A stretch of 64,000 bases of DNA from Ruminococcaceae bacterium R-25 (GTDB taxonomy: Bacteria; Bacillota; Clostridia; Saccharofermentanales; Saccharofermentanaceae), in assembly GCA_003149065.1 (NCBI GenBank), contig QGFZ01000002.1, positions 434,001-498,000 of the forward strand, read 5' to 3'. The position numbers and the translations under genes were made by a program. Of the stretch, positions 35,055-43,188 are shown one piece after another (position 1 is the first letter of the stretch; each line of letters opens with the position of its first letter). The notes beneath the pieces are model-generated. The model was not told the origin of the DNA, made no database searches, and saw nothing but the letters and a program-made list of their open reading frames with translations.

Positions 35055-37460
35055 ATGTTTCAAATCATCAAGAGAGACGGCAAAGTCGTAGAGTTCGACT
35101 TAAGCAAGATTTCGGGAGCTATCGAAAAGGCTTTCATTGCACAGAAGAGAGAGTATAACTCTCAGATCATCGATATGTTGGCATTGAATGCTGTATCAGA
35201 TGCCGAGAAGAAGGCAGAGAACGGCAGAGTAGATGTCGAATCCATCCAGGACAGCGTAGAAGCTACACTCCAGAGAATGGGTTATGAGGACGTAGCTAAG
35301 GCTTACATCCTCTATCGTAACCAGCGCGAAAAGATCCGTAACATGAATTCAGCTCTCTTGAACTACAAGAATCTTGTAGACAGCTACGTCAAGGTTGAAG
35401 ACTGGCGTGTAAAAGAGAACTCAACTGTTACATATTCCGTAGGCGGCCTCATCCTCTCTAACTCCGGCGCTATCACAGCTAACTACTGGCTTTCTGAGAT
35501 CTACGACAAAGAGATCGCAGACGCTCACAGAAACGCTGATATCCACATTCACGACCTCTCCATGCTCACAGGTTACTGCGCAGGATGGTCATTAAAGCAG
35601 CTCATCCAGGAAGGTTTGGGCGGCATCGTAGGCAAGATCACATCTGCTCCTGCAAAGCACCTCTCCACACTTTGCAACCAGATGGTTAACTTCCTCGGCA
35701 TCATGCAGAACGAGTGGGCAGGCGCTCAGGCTTTCTCCTCTTTCGATACATACCTTGCTCCTTTCGTAAAGGTTGATAACCTCAACTACAAGCAGGTTAA
35801 GCAGGACATCCAGTCCTTCATCTATGGCGTTAACACACCTTCAAGATGGGGTACACAGAGCCCGTTCACAAACATCACTCTCGACTGGACAGTACCGAAC
35901 GACTTGGCTGAGCAGAACTGTATCGTCGGCGGCAAGGAGATGGACTTCAAGTACAAGGATTGTAAGGCCGAGATGGACATGGTCAACAAGGCTTTCATCG
36001 AGATCATGATCGAAGGCGACGCTAACGGCCGTGGCTTCCAGTATCCTATCCCTACATACTCCATCACAAGAGACTTCGACTGGTCAGAGACAGAGAACAA
36101 CAAGCTCCTCTTCGAGATGGCTGCAAAGTACGGTATCCCTTACTTCTCCAACTACATCAACTCCGACATGGAGCCTTCCGATGTACGTTCAATGTGCTGC
36201 CGCTTAAGACTCGACCTTCGTGAACTCCGTAAGAAGTCCGGTGGTTTCTTCGGTTCAGGCGAATCCACAGGTTCTGTCGGCGTTGTTACTATCAACATCC
36301 CGAGAATCGCTTATCTCGCAGCAGATGAGAAAGACTTTTACAACAGACTTGACCACCTCATGGATATCGCTGCAAGATCTCTCAAGATCAAGAGAAACAC
36401 GATCACAAAGCTTCTCGACGAGGGTCTCTATCCTTACACAAGACACTATCTCGGAACATTCAATAACCACTTCTCCACGATCGGTCTTGTCGGCATGAAC
36501 GAAGCAGGCCTCAACGCAAAGTGGATCAGAAAGGATCTCACTCACGAAGAGACACAGGCATTCGCAGCTGACGTTCTCAATCACATGAGAAACAAGCTCT
36601 CCGAATATCAGGAGAAGTACGGCGACCTCTATAATCTTGAGGCTACACCTGCAGAGTCTACAGCTTTCCGTCTTGCTAAGCACGACAAGGCTAGATATCC
36701 CGACATCATCACAGCAAACGATGCTTCCGGCGTATACTATTACACCAACAGCTCACACCTTCCTGTCGGCTACACAGCAGATATCTTCGAGGCTCTTGAT
36801 GTTCAGGATAATCTCCAGACTCTCTACACATCAGGTACGGTATTCCACGCATTCTTAGGCGAGCGTCTCCCTGACTGGAAGGCTGCTGCATCTCTCGTAA
36901 GAAAGATCGCCGAGAACTACAGACTGCCTTACTACACAATGTCTCCTACATACTCCATCTGCTCCGTTCACGGATACCTCCCCGGCGAAGTAAAAGCCTG
37001 CCCTGAGTGCGGCGGCCCGACCGAGACATACAGCCGTATTACAGGTTACTACCGTCCTGTTAAGAACTGGAACGACGGTAAGCTCCAGGAGTTCAAGGAC
37101 AGAAAGACATACAACACATGCGAGTCTTCAATGAAGCCCAGAACAGCTACTGTTACGATCAGCAAGACAGAGGAAAAGGATCTTCCCGAACTCAAGCCCG
37201 CTCCGGATGCAGTAGGAACAAAGCCGATGCTCTTCACAACACACACATGCGCTAAGTGCAAGGCTGTAAAGGCTATGTTCGATGAGCAGAGATTCGACTA
37301 TGAGCTGATCTACGCTGATGATGATGCAGAGCTCGCAAAGCAGTTCGACATCGTTAACGTTCCTGTACTCATCATCCCGGACGGCGACGGCGTCAGAAAG
37401 TACACAGACATCGGCCCCATCAGACAGTATGTCAACGAGTGCAAAGGTATTAAGTCTTAA
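35055..37460 (+). CDS. nrdD: Anaerobic ribonucleoside-triphosphate reductase with fused glutaredoxin-like domain
   Basis: 801 residues. Residues 1-90 are an ATP-cone (MFQIIKRDGKVVEFDLSKIS, regulation by ATP/dATP). The catalytic barrel follows, then a Zn-site region CSVHGYL...CPECG, and the radical motif RITGYYRPV with Gly664. Unusually, residues about 722-801 form a thioredoxin/glutaredoxin-like domain: MLFTTHTCAKCKAVKAMF with CxxC and NVPVLIIPDG with the cis-Pro. It makes dNTPs without oxygen. The extra domain may deliver electrons in place of formate, as shown for thioredoxin-dependent class III enzymes (inference). Confidence 0.93.
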   Translation: MFQIIKRDGKVVEFDLSKISGAIEKAFIAQKREYNSQIIDMLALNAVSDAEKKAENGRVDVESIQDSVEATLQRMGYEDVAKAYILYRNQREKIRNMNSALLNYKNLVDSYVKVEDWRVKENSTVTYSVGGLILSNSGAITANYWLSEIYDKEIADAHRNADIHIHDLSMLTGYCAGWSLKQLIQEGLGGIVGKITSAPAKHLSTLCNQMVNFLGIMQNEWAGAQAFSSFDTYLAPFVKVDNLNYKQVKQDIQSFIYGVNTPSRWGTQSPFTNITLDWTVPNDLAEQNCIVGGKEMDFKYKDCKAEMDMVNKAFIEIMIEGDANGRGFQYPIPTYSITRDFDWSETENNKLLFEMAAKYGIPYFSNYINSDMEPSDVRSMCCRLRLDLRELRKKSGGFFGSGESTGSVGVVTINIPRIAYLAADEKDFYNRLDHLMDIAARSLKIKRNTITKLLDEGLYPYTRHYLGTFNNHFSTIGLVGMNEAGLNAKWIRKDLTHEETQAFAADVLNHMRNKLSEYQEKYGDLYNLEATPAESTAFRLAKHDKARYPDIITANDASGVYYYTNSSHLPVGYTADIFEALDVQDNLQTLYTSGTVFHAFLGERLPDWKAAASLVRKIAENYRLPYYTMSPTYSICSVHGYLPGEVKACPECGGPTETYSRITGYYRPVKNWNDGKLQEFKDRKTYNTCESSMKPRTATVTISKTEEKDLPELKPAPDAVGTKPMLFTTHTCAKCKAVKAMFDEQRFDYELIYADDDAELAKQFDIVNVPVLIIPDGDGVRKYTDIGPIRQYVNECKGIKS

Positions 37461-37490
37461 GGACTTTGGTGGTATAAAGTAAGCAAAAAA

Positions 37491-37525
37491 CTCCCGCAGT
37501 GATAAGTTGCTGCGGGAGTTTTTAT
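37491..37525 (+). terminator. Terminator after nrdD
   Basis: CTCCCGCAG and CTGCGGGAG arms, then TTTTT. Confidence 0.92.
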
Positions 37526-37598
37526 ATTGATAAAAATATTATTGTTACACCAAAGTCACATCATCTTATCAAAAATTTCACCACTTATCTAAAAATCT

Positions 37599-37607
37599 TG
37601 ATATAAT
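37599..37607 (+). promoter_or_regulatory. Extended -10 promoter of the PqqD-like gene
   Basis: TGATATAAT, a full extended -10 element 57 bases before the ATG. No convincing -35 element. Confidence 0.6.
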
Positions 37608-37663
37608 TACAGAGAATTAATATTTGTAATCTTTATGAAAGCAAGTGACCAAGGAGTATAACT

Positions 37664-37921
37664 ATGAAACTCAAATCTTACTTCATCGCTCACAATTCGT
37701 CTGACGAGTCCTATCTGGTGTCTACTTCGAGCGCTGAGTTTTTGGAAGTCGTAAAAAGCAATAAGACTCTCGGTGCGATTATCGGACTGCTTCAGGAAGA
37801 GACGACAAGAGACCAGGTCGTTGATGCAATGAAAGCGCGTTTTGAAGCACCTGAAATCGTAATTGAGAGGGACGTTGACCAGGTTATCTTCCAGCTCCTA
37901 AAGGTTGGCGCACTCGAGTGA
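37664..37921 (+). CDS. PqqD-like stand-alone RRE protein
   Basis: 85 residues. The C-terminal two thirds, NKTLGAIIGLLQEETT, RDQVVDAMKARFEAPE and VIERDVDQVIFQLLKVGALE, match the helical part of PqqD (PF05402), the RiPP recognition element that binds the leader of precursor peptides. The start has AAGGAG upstream at 37650-37655. No radical-SAM, lanthipeptide or lasso enzyme is next to it; only tiny ORFs follow. A terminator comes directly after, so it is a monocistron. It may act on a distant peptide or be a remnant. Confidence 0.72.
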   Translation: MKLKSYFIAHNSSDESYLVSTSSAEFLEVVKSNKTLGAIIGLLQEETTRDQVVDAMKARFEAPEIVIERDVDQVIFQLLKVGALE

Positions 37922-37953
37922 CATAATCAGTATACTAATAAGAGAAAACAAAC

Positions 37954-37981
37954 GGAACTGTCTTAGAACAGTTCCTTTTTT
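37954..37981 (+). terminator. Terminator after the PqqD-like gene
   Basis: GGAACTGT and ACAGTTCC arms, followed by TTTTTT. Confidence 0.9.
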
Positions 37982-37991
37982 ATGTGGAATT

Positions 37992-38066
37992 ATGCTGACA
38001 AACAAATACGATTTTGCAGGAAAGACAATAGAAGTGAATTCACTCAATGATGCAGTTCACAAATAA
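37992..38066 (+). pseudogene. Possible 5' remnant of a kinase-like or RiPP-associated gene
   Basis: A 24-residue frame, MLTNKYDFAGKTIEV then NSLNDAVHK and stop. The YDFAGKTIEV start resembles the beginnings of HPr-kinase-like proteins that often accompany PqqD proteins in peptide clusters. No good ribosome site and no continuation after the stop, so if real it is a broken fragment. Low confidence; the similarity is from memory of family starts and needs a search. Confidence 0.3.
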
Positions 38067-38094
38067 TGTGCCTACGGCATCATTTGTGTGATGT
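38055..38094 (+). terminator. Hairpin at the end of the remnant frame
   Basis: CACAAAT-A-ATG and CAT-C-ATTTGTG arms around TGCCTACGG, followed by TGATGTTTT. A weak terminator. Confidence 0.45.
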
Positions 38095-38178
38095 TTTAAT
38101 TACGAAATAAAATGTAATAAAAATTTTTGAACAAGTAGTAGTAGAATACGAGAAATAACTTAATAAGGCGTTTCGGTT

Positions 38179-38313
38179 ATGGAAGACTATTCTTACGATC
38201 ACAGTGTTGAAAGCGAACAGAGCAACATCACAATGCTCGACTATCTCATTGAAGAAGCTGAACTCGACAGAGTCGATCACGAAGCCTTCATGGAAGAGAT
38301 AAGAGTCAGCTGA
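38179..38313 (+). CDS. Small acidic peptide, 44 residues
   Basis: ATG 38179, stop 38311. It reads MEDYSYDHSVESEQSNI then TMLDYLIEEAELDRVDHEAF, ending MEEIRVS. Strongly acidic, amphipathic helix in the middle, no Cys. An AAGG lies 10 bases upstream. It follows the PqqD-like gene by 257 bases in the same direction. Precursor peptide, small regulatory protein, or chance frame are all possible; the terminator at 38347 directly after it supports an expressed unit. Confidence 0.4.
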   Translation: MEDYSYDHSVESEQSNITMLDYLIEEAELDRVDHEAFMEEIRVS

Positions 38314-38669
38314 TAAGGCATCTATTCGCGGTTACTATATAGAATTAAGGGGTATTAGCCCCTTTTTTTATGGTTGAGAATAGGGTGTGCGGGTGTGCGG
38401 TGCGTCTCCCGCGTGTTTCCCTCGCGTCAACATTCCGGAAAAAAGCCCGACCTGGTCGTAACTATTGCCGAACATACACTTCAGAATGACTCAAACAGTG
38501 AATAATTTCCCTGAAACAGTCATTGCCGGACACGCCACAGTCAACTTTTCGCCTATGTTAACTGCACAATCGCCCCGACTGAAAATAATGCATTTACCGA
38601 CTTACAAAACGGCTCCGGAGTTCTCATAATTAATAGTGTAAGAAAATTTTTAGTAATAGGAGGTCTCTT
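38314..38669 (+). other. Non-coding gap before the polyphosphate phosphotransferase
   Basis: After the terminator at 38347-38369 the stretch shows no gene, no repeat family of this window and no recognised riboswitch. The leader just before the ATG is AT-rich (TAATAGTGTAAGAAAATTTTT) with an AGGAGG at 38659. Confidence 0.5.
38347..38369 (+). terminator. Terminator after the 44-residue frame
   Basis: AAGGGG and CCCCTT arms around TATTAG, then a T-run. Confidence 0.85.
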
Positions 38670-40157
38670 ATGCTAAAGGATTTTGTTAAGGCAGCTAAGC
38701 CTGAAGAGGAAGAATTTAATAAAAGATTGGAAGATGAGAGGGCGAAGCTTTTCGCCTCCCAGATGAAGATAAAGGAAGCCGGGCTTCCCGTAATGGTTAT
38801 GTTCGAAGGCTGGGGCGCGGCAGGAAAAGGCAGCGTCTTAGGAAAGATCATTAAGAATATCGATCCGAGATTTTTCAGGGTAAAGACTTTCCCGAAGCCG
38901 ACGAAGGAAGAACTCAGGTATCCGTTCCTGTACCGCTACATGAAGGAGATCCCCGAGAAGGGCAAGTTCGCGTTCTACGACACTTTCTGGATGGAGGAGA
39001 TCACGGATGCGAGGGTCGAGGATTATCTCGAAGACGACGAGTATGAGGAGATGATCAATTCGATAAACAAGACTGAGAGGACGCTCGTTGATAACGGCTA
39101 TCTCGTAATGAAGTTCTTCTTCCATATCAGCAAGAAGGAACAGAAGGAGAGACTTGAAAAACTCCTGGACGACAAGGATACGAAGTGGCGTGTCGATAAG
39201 GGCGACCTGTACGAAAATAAGCACTACGACGACTGCCTTGAGGTTTACGACCAGTACCTGAAGGATACCAATAATCCGACGGCGCCGTGGTACATCATCG
39301 ACAGTAAGGATAAGAAGTTTGCCGAGCTTCAGGTTTTGGAGTTCCTCAATCAGGGAATTGAGACGGCATTAAAGAACCAGAATACGGCAGCTCCGATCCT
39401 GCAGAATGTTTTCCCTCTCAAGAAGACTCCGCTCCTTAAGGAAGTTGATCTTAAGGATAAGACTCTCACGGACGAGGAGTATGAGGAGAAGCTCGATAAG
39501 CTCCAGGATGAGCTTCGTGATCTCCATAACAAGCTTTACAGGAAGAAGATCCCTGTCATCATCTGCTACGAGGGATGGGACGCTGCAGGCAAGGGCGGCA
39601 ACATCAAGCGCATTACCGGGGCGCTCGATCCGAGAGGATTTGAGGTGCTTCCAATCGCGAGTCCTGAACCGCACGAAAAGAACAGACACTTCCTGTGGAG
39701 ATTCTGGACAAGGCTTCCGAGGACCGGCCACATCGCGATCTTCGACCGCACATGGTACGGCAGGGTCATGGTAGAGCGTATCGAAGGCTTCTGCTCCGAA
39801 AACGACTGGCAGCGTGCATATAACGAGATCAATGAGTTCGAAAAAGAACTCGTTGACTGGGGTGCGGTCGTCATCAAGTTCTGGGTACAGATCGACAAAA
39901 AGACGCAGCTCAAGCGCTTCAAGGAGCGCCAGGCAAATCCCGAAAAGCAGTGGAAGATCACTGATGAGGACTGGCGCAACCGCGAAAAGTGGGACAAGTA
40001 CGAGACGGCGATAGACGAGATGATCAAGAAGACGTCGACCGAGTTCGCGCCATGGTACATTCTGGAGTCCGTCGATAAGAAGTATGCGCGCATCAAGGCA
40101 CTCGAGATCGTGATCGACAGGATCAAGGAAGCGTGCGAGAAGGGAAATAAGGATTAA
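38670..40157 (+). CDS. pap: Polyphosphate:AMP phosphotransferase, two PPK2 domains
   Basis: 495 residues, twice the size of a single PPK2 domain. Walker A motifs appear in both halves: EGWGAAGKGS at residue 46 and EGWDAAGKGG near residue 302. The Walker B-like Asp is FDRTWYGRV in the second half (FYDTFWMEE in the first, degenerate). The two-domain class II form phosphorylates AMP to ADP using polyphosphate. The C-terminal half is usually the active one; here it is better conserved. AGGAGG upstream. A single gene ending in a terminator. Confidence 0.92.
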   Translation: MLKDFVKAAKPEEEEFNKRLEDERAKLFASQMKIKEAGLPVMVMFEGWGAAGKGSVLGKIIKNIDPRFFRVKTFPKPTKEELRYPFLYRYMKEIPEKGKFAFYDTFWMEEITDARVEDYLEDDEYEEMINSINKTERTLVDNGYLVMKFFFHISKKEQKERLEKLLDDKDTKWRVDKGDLYENKHYDDCLEVYDQYLKDTNNPTAPWYIIDSKDKKFAELQVLEFLNQGIETALKNQNTAAPILQNVFPLKKTPLLKEVDLKDKTLTDEEYEEKLDKLQDELRDLHNKLYRKKIPVIICYEGWDAAGKGGNIKRITGALDPRGFEVLPIASPEPHEKNRHFLWRFWTRLPRTGHIAIFDRTWYGRVMVERIEGFCSENDWQRAYNEINEFEKELVDWGAVVIKFWVQIDKKTQLKRFKERQANPEKQWKITDEDWRNREKWDKYETAIDEMIKKTSTEFAPWYILESVDKKYARIKALEIVIDRIKEACEKGNKD

Positions 40158-40190
40158 AAGCGCTCCTATACAAAAGCGAAAATCATAATG

Positions 40191-40235
40191 AATGCCTGCG
40201 GGAACTTTTGAAAAGCTCCTGCAGGCATTTTAACT
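40191..40235 (+). terminator. Terminator after the PPK2 gene
   Basis: GCCTGC and GCAGGC arms with inner pairing, followed by ATTTT. Confidence 0.8.
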
Positions 40236-40437
40236 GCTCAAAAAACGGGGGCAAAATGTGGGCAAAGTCGAATGAACACCGCGAAACAGAGCGTTTTTTG
40301 TCGAAATTGTCTACCACATACTTGACAGAACCGTGCTAAAATAAATCTTGTAGTATATACCATAATCCGATTTTTACAAATAGTTTTTTCATACTTTTTA
40401 AAATATTTTTTAGAAATTCTAAGAAAGGCAGGTTCGT

Positions 40438-40959
40438 ATGGGCTTTAAGATTGGCGACAATATCGTTTATGCCGGCAGCGGCGTTTGTCAAATAGACGAC
40501 ATCAAAGACATTAGTTTTTTCAAAGAGAAACCTCAGAAATACTATGTTCTTAAACCTCTCTTTGTAGCAAGGTCCCAATACGTTTACGTGCCGATCGATA
40601 ATGAGGCCCAGGTAAGCCGCATCAGACCTGTAGCTTCAAAGAAGGAAGCTATCGCCCTCATAGATAAGCTCCCGATCGATAACTGCCAGTGGATCGAAGA
40701 CCGCAATGAGCGCAAGGCTACATTTACGGATATCATCGTAAACGGCAGCAGGGAAGATATCGTAGGATTGATCTACCTTATCAACAGACATGCCGAGCAG
40801 CTCTCAAAGGAGGGCAAGCATTTGAATGCGCAGGACGAGCGTGCCCTGACTGATGCGAGAAACAGGATGAACAATGAGATCGCAGTTGCGCTTAATATGG
40901 AGCCTGACGGAGTCGTCGAACTTATACACGAGAAGACCGGTCTGGAAGATTTTGCGTAA
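40438..40959 (+). CDS. CarD/CdnL-family RNA polymerase-binding regulator
   Basis: 173 residues. N-terminal Tudor-like domain: GFKIGDNIVYAGSGVCQIDDI, as in CarD and the RID of TRCF, followed by a helical C-terminal domain (VASKKEAIALIDKLP through to the end). CarD proteins bind the RNA polymerase beta subunit and stabilise open complexes at promoters, including those for rRNA. AAAGG lies upstream of the ATG. It is a single gene placed directly before the aro leader, but the aro promoter is separate. Confidence 0.88.
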   Translation: MGFKIGDNIVYAGSGVCQIDDIKDISFFKEKPQKYYVLKPLFVARSQYVYVPIDNEAQVSRIRPVASKKEAIALIDKLPIDNCQWIEDRNERKATFTDIIVNGSREDIVGLIYLINRHAEQLSKEGKHLNAQDERALTDARNRMNNEIAVALNMEPDGVVELIHEKTGLEDFA

Positions 40960-41002
40960 AGAACGAAGCAGAAGGACAAACCTATTAAATTGGTATTAGT
41001 TG

Positions 41003-41031
41003 TTGCAATATGCAAAAAGGTGTGATTTAAT
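41003..41031 (+). promoter_or_regulatory. aro operon promoter
   Basis: TTGCAA, 17-base spacer, TTTAAT. The transcript would start near 41038, 24 bases before the leader peptide ATG. Confidence 0.7.
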
Positions 41032-41061
41032 AACCGCAGTTTTGATTTAAGGAGATTCCTT

Positions 41062-41124
41062 ATGAAGACTGCGGTTTTCTTTTATGCGTATAGCTATTAC
41101 TACTACTTTAGGGAGAAGAACTAA
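41062..41124 (+). CDS. Tyr/Phe leader peptide of the aro operon
   Basis: 20 codons reading MKTAVFFYAYSYYYYFREKN, with TAAGGAGA 7 bases upstream. Six Tyr and three Phe residues crowd positions 6-16. It is followed by an intrinsic terminator and then by aroF, so ribosome stalling at Tyr/Phe codons on shortage of charged tRNA would decide between termination and read-through. This is the classical attenuation layout. Too short for routine gene calling. Confidence 0.85.
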   Translation: MKTAVFFYAYSYYYYFREKN

Positions 41125-41136
41125 AGCGGCTTTTGC

Positions 41137-41214
41137 TAGCGCCAAAAAGAACCAAAGATATGATTTGATTTGAATAACGCTGCAGGGTACGCTAAGAGCC
41201 CCGCAGCGTTTTTT
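41137..41214 (+). terminator. aro attenuator: antiterminator segment and terminator
   Basis: Terminator: AACGCTGC-A-GGG (41175-41187) pairs with CCCGCAGCGTT (41200-41210) and is followed by TTTTTT. Upstream TAGCGCC (41137-41143) can pair with GG-TA-CGCTA (41186-41194), which would break the terminator 5' arm. The pairing is inferred from the sequence and not folded by program. Confidence 0.75.
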
Positions 41215-41274
41215 ATTCAAGTTGAATCAGGAAATAAATAGGGATATCCGAACCCTTAGAAGGAGATAATTAAC

Positions 41275-42273
41275 ATGATTGCAGTACTTAAGAACACGGC
41301 AACAAAAGAACAGATCGCGAGCCTCATCTCATGGTTCGAGGATAAGGGCCTTAAGGTAAATGAGTCAAAGGGTGAATATTGCACCGTATTAGGCCTTATC
41401 GGTGATACATCAACAGTAGATATCGATATGCTCCAGGGCTTGGATATCATCGAGAAGGTTACGAGAGTATCCGAGACATTCAAGAAGGCGAACAGAAAGT
41501 TCCATCCTGAGGACACGGTAGTTGATGTCTCAGGCGTTAAGATCGGCGGCGGAAATTTCGCAGTTATCGCAGGTCCCTGCTCAGTAGAGAGCGAGGAGCA
41601 GATCATGAGCGCAGCAAAGGCTGTTAAGGCAGCAGGCGCTACGATCCTTCGTGGCGGCGCGTTCAAGCCCAGAACATCACCTTACGATTTCCAGGGACTT
41701 CACGAGGAAGGAATCAGACTTCTTCTCGAAGCTAAGAAAGAGACAGGTCTTCCTATCTGCTCCGAGATCATGAGCCCTGAGCAGATCCCGGTTTTCGAAG
41801 AAGTGGATTTCCTTCAGGTCGGTGCAAGAAACATGCAGAACTTCGACCTTTTGAAGGCCCTCGGTAAGACAGGCAAGCCGATCCTCTTAAAGCGCGGTCT
41901 TTCCGCTACTATCAAGGAGCTTTTGATGAGCGCCGAGTACATCATGAGCGAAGGTAACCCGAACGTTATCCTCTGCGAGAGAGGTATCAGAACGTATGAG
42001 ACTTACACGAGAAATACTTTCGACGTAAGCGCTATCTCAGTATTGAAGCAGATCACACACCTCCCTGTCGTAGGTGACCCTTCACATGCAACAGGCAAGT
42101 CAAACCTCATCAAGCCGATGTCCATGGCAGCGGTAGTTTCCGGTGCGGACGCTCTCGAGATCGAGGTCCACTGCAATCCTGAAAAGGCCCTCTCCGATGC
42201 AGCACAGCAGCTCACTCCTGCGCAGTTCGGAGATGTAATGGAAGCAATCGCGAAAGCAAGAAGCATTCTGTAA
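41275..42273 (+). CDS. aroF: 3-deoxy-7-phosphoheptulonate (DAHP) synthase
   Basis: 332 residues. The first 75 residues are a ferredoxin-like regulatory domain ([18 protein letters not shown]) as in the Thermotoga enzyme, where Tyr and Phe bind for feedback control; the barrel begins at [13 protein letters not shown] and includes [12 protein letters not shown] and KRGLSAT. Joins PEP and erythrose-4-phosphate, the first step of the shikimate pathway. AAGGAGA upstream. It is controlled by the Tyr/Phe attenuator in front. A terminator after it suggests that only part of the transcripts goes on to tyrA. Confidence 0.94.
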   Translation: MIAVLKNTATKEQIASLISWFEDKGLKVNESKGEYCTVLGLIGDTSTVDIDMLQGLDIIEKVTRVSETFKKANRKFHPEDTVVDVSGVKIGGGNFAVIAGPCSVESEEQIMSAAKAVKAAGATILRGGAFKPRTSPYDFQGLHEEGIRLLLEAKKETGLPICSEIMSPEQIPVFEEVDFLQVGARNMQNFDLLKALGKTGKPILLKRGLSATIKELLMSAEYIMSEGNPNVILCERGIRTYETYTRNTFDVSAISVLKQITHLPVVGDPSHATGKSNLIKPMSMAAVVSGADALEIEVHCNPEKALSDAAQQLTPAQFGDVMEAIAKARSIL

Positions 42274-42279
42274 AGTTAT

Positions 42280-42308
42280 GACGCTGATTTTTGTCAGCGT
42301 CTTTTTTT
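42280..42308 (+). terminator. Internal terminator between aroF and tyrA
   Basis: GACGCTGA and TCAGCGTC around TTTTTG, then seven T residues. It may reduce expression of the downstream genes or need a second promoter. Confidence 0.88.
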
Positions 42309-42345
42309 ACCAACATAAATAATTATCTAAGGAAGTATAAACAAT

Positions 42346-43188
42346 ATGAAGATGACAGTCGGTGTAGTCGGTTTAGGTCTAATCGGAGCCTCATTTGCGA
42401 AGGCTTACAAGAGTGACGATGAAGCTGTGGTTTACGGCTGGAACCGTACGAAGAGCATTACCCAGATGGCTAAGATGCAGGGCATCATTGACGATGAACT
42501 GACAGATGAGAACTTGGGAAAATGCGACCTTGTTATTCTCTCGCTCTATCCTGAAGCCAGCATCAACTGGATGGAAACACATAAGGATCATTTCAATAAG
42601 GACGGCATGATCATTGACGCATGCGGCACCAAGAGAATGGTCTGCGAAAAGTGCTTTAAGATCGCAGAAGAAAACGGCCTTCTTTTCGTAGGATGCCACC
42701 CGATGGCAGGAACAAAATTCTCCGGCATGACTTATGCCAGGGCAGACATGTTCTTCGGCGCTCCGATGGTTGTCGTACCGCCGAGATTCGACGATATGTT
42801 CCTGCTCGACAGAGTAAAGGATCTCCTGTCACCTTGCGGTTTTGGCAGCTACCACTTATCACACGCTGATGAGCACGACAAGATGATCGCCTTCACTTCA
42901 CAGATGGCTCACCTTGTTTCAAACGCGTACATCAAGAGCCCTTCATCAAGAAACCACAAGGGGTTCTCTGCAGGTTCATACAAGGACATGACGAGAGTTG
43001 CATGGCTCAATCCCACGATGTGGACACAGCTCTTTTTGGAGAATAAGGACAACCTGATCTTTGAGATCGATCATCTCCAGGAAGAACTTTCGAAGTACAG
43101 AAAGGCTTTGGAAGAAGACGATTTCGACGGTCTTCGTGACCTGCTCGATGAAGGCAGAAAGATAAAAGAAGAGGTTGACGGTATATGA
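42346..43188 (+). CDS. tyrA: Prephenate dehydrogenase
   Basis: 280 residues. VGVVGLGLIGASFAKAY is the NAD(P) site, and GCHPMAGTKFSGM the substrate-binding region. It oxidises and decarboxylates prephenate to 4-hydroxyphenylpyruvate for Tyr. No ACT domain at the end, so feedback at protein level is not expected; the attenuator supplies control. AGGAAG lies 10 bases before the ATG. aroB overlaps its stop by 4 bases (ATGA). Confidence 0.93.
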   Translation: MKMTVGVVGLGLIGASFAKAYKSDDEAVVYGWNRTKSITQMAKMQGIIDDELTDENLGKCDLVILSLYPEASINWMETHKDHFNKDGMIIDACGTKRMVCEKCFKIAEENGLLFVGCHPMAGTKFSGMTYARADMFFGAPMVVVPPRFDDMFLLDRVKDLLSPCGFGSYHLSHADEHDKMIAFTSQMAHLVSNAYIKSPSSRNHKGFSAGSYKDMTRVAWLNPTMWTQLFLENKDNLIFEIDHLQEELSKYRKALEEDDFDGLRDLLDEGRKIKEEVDGI

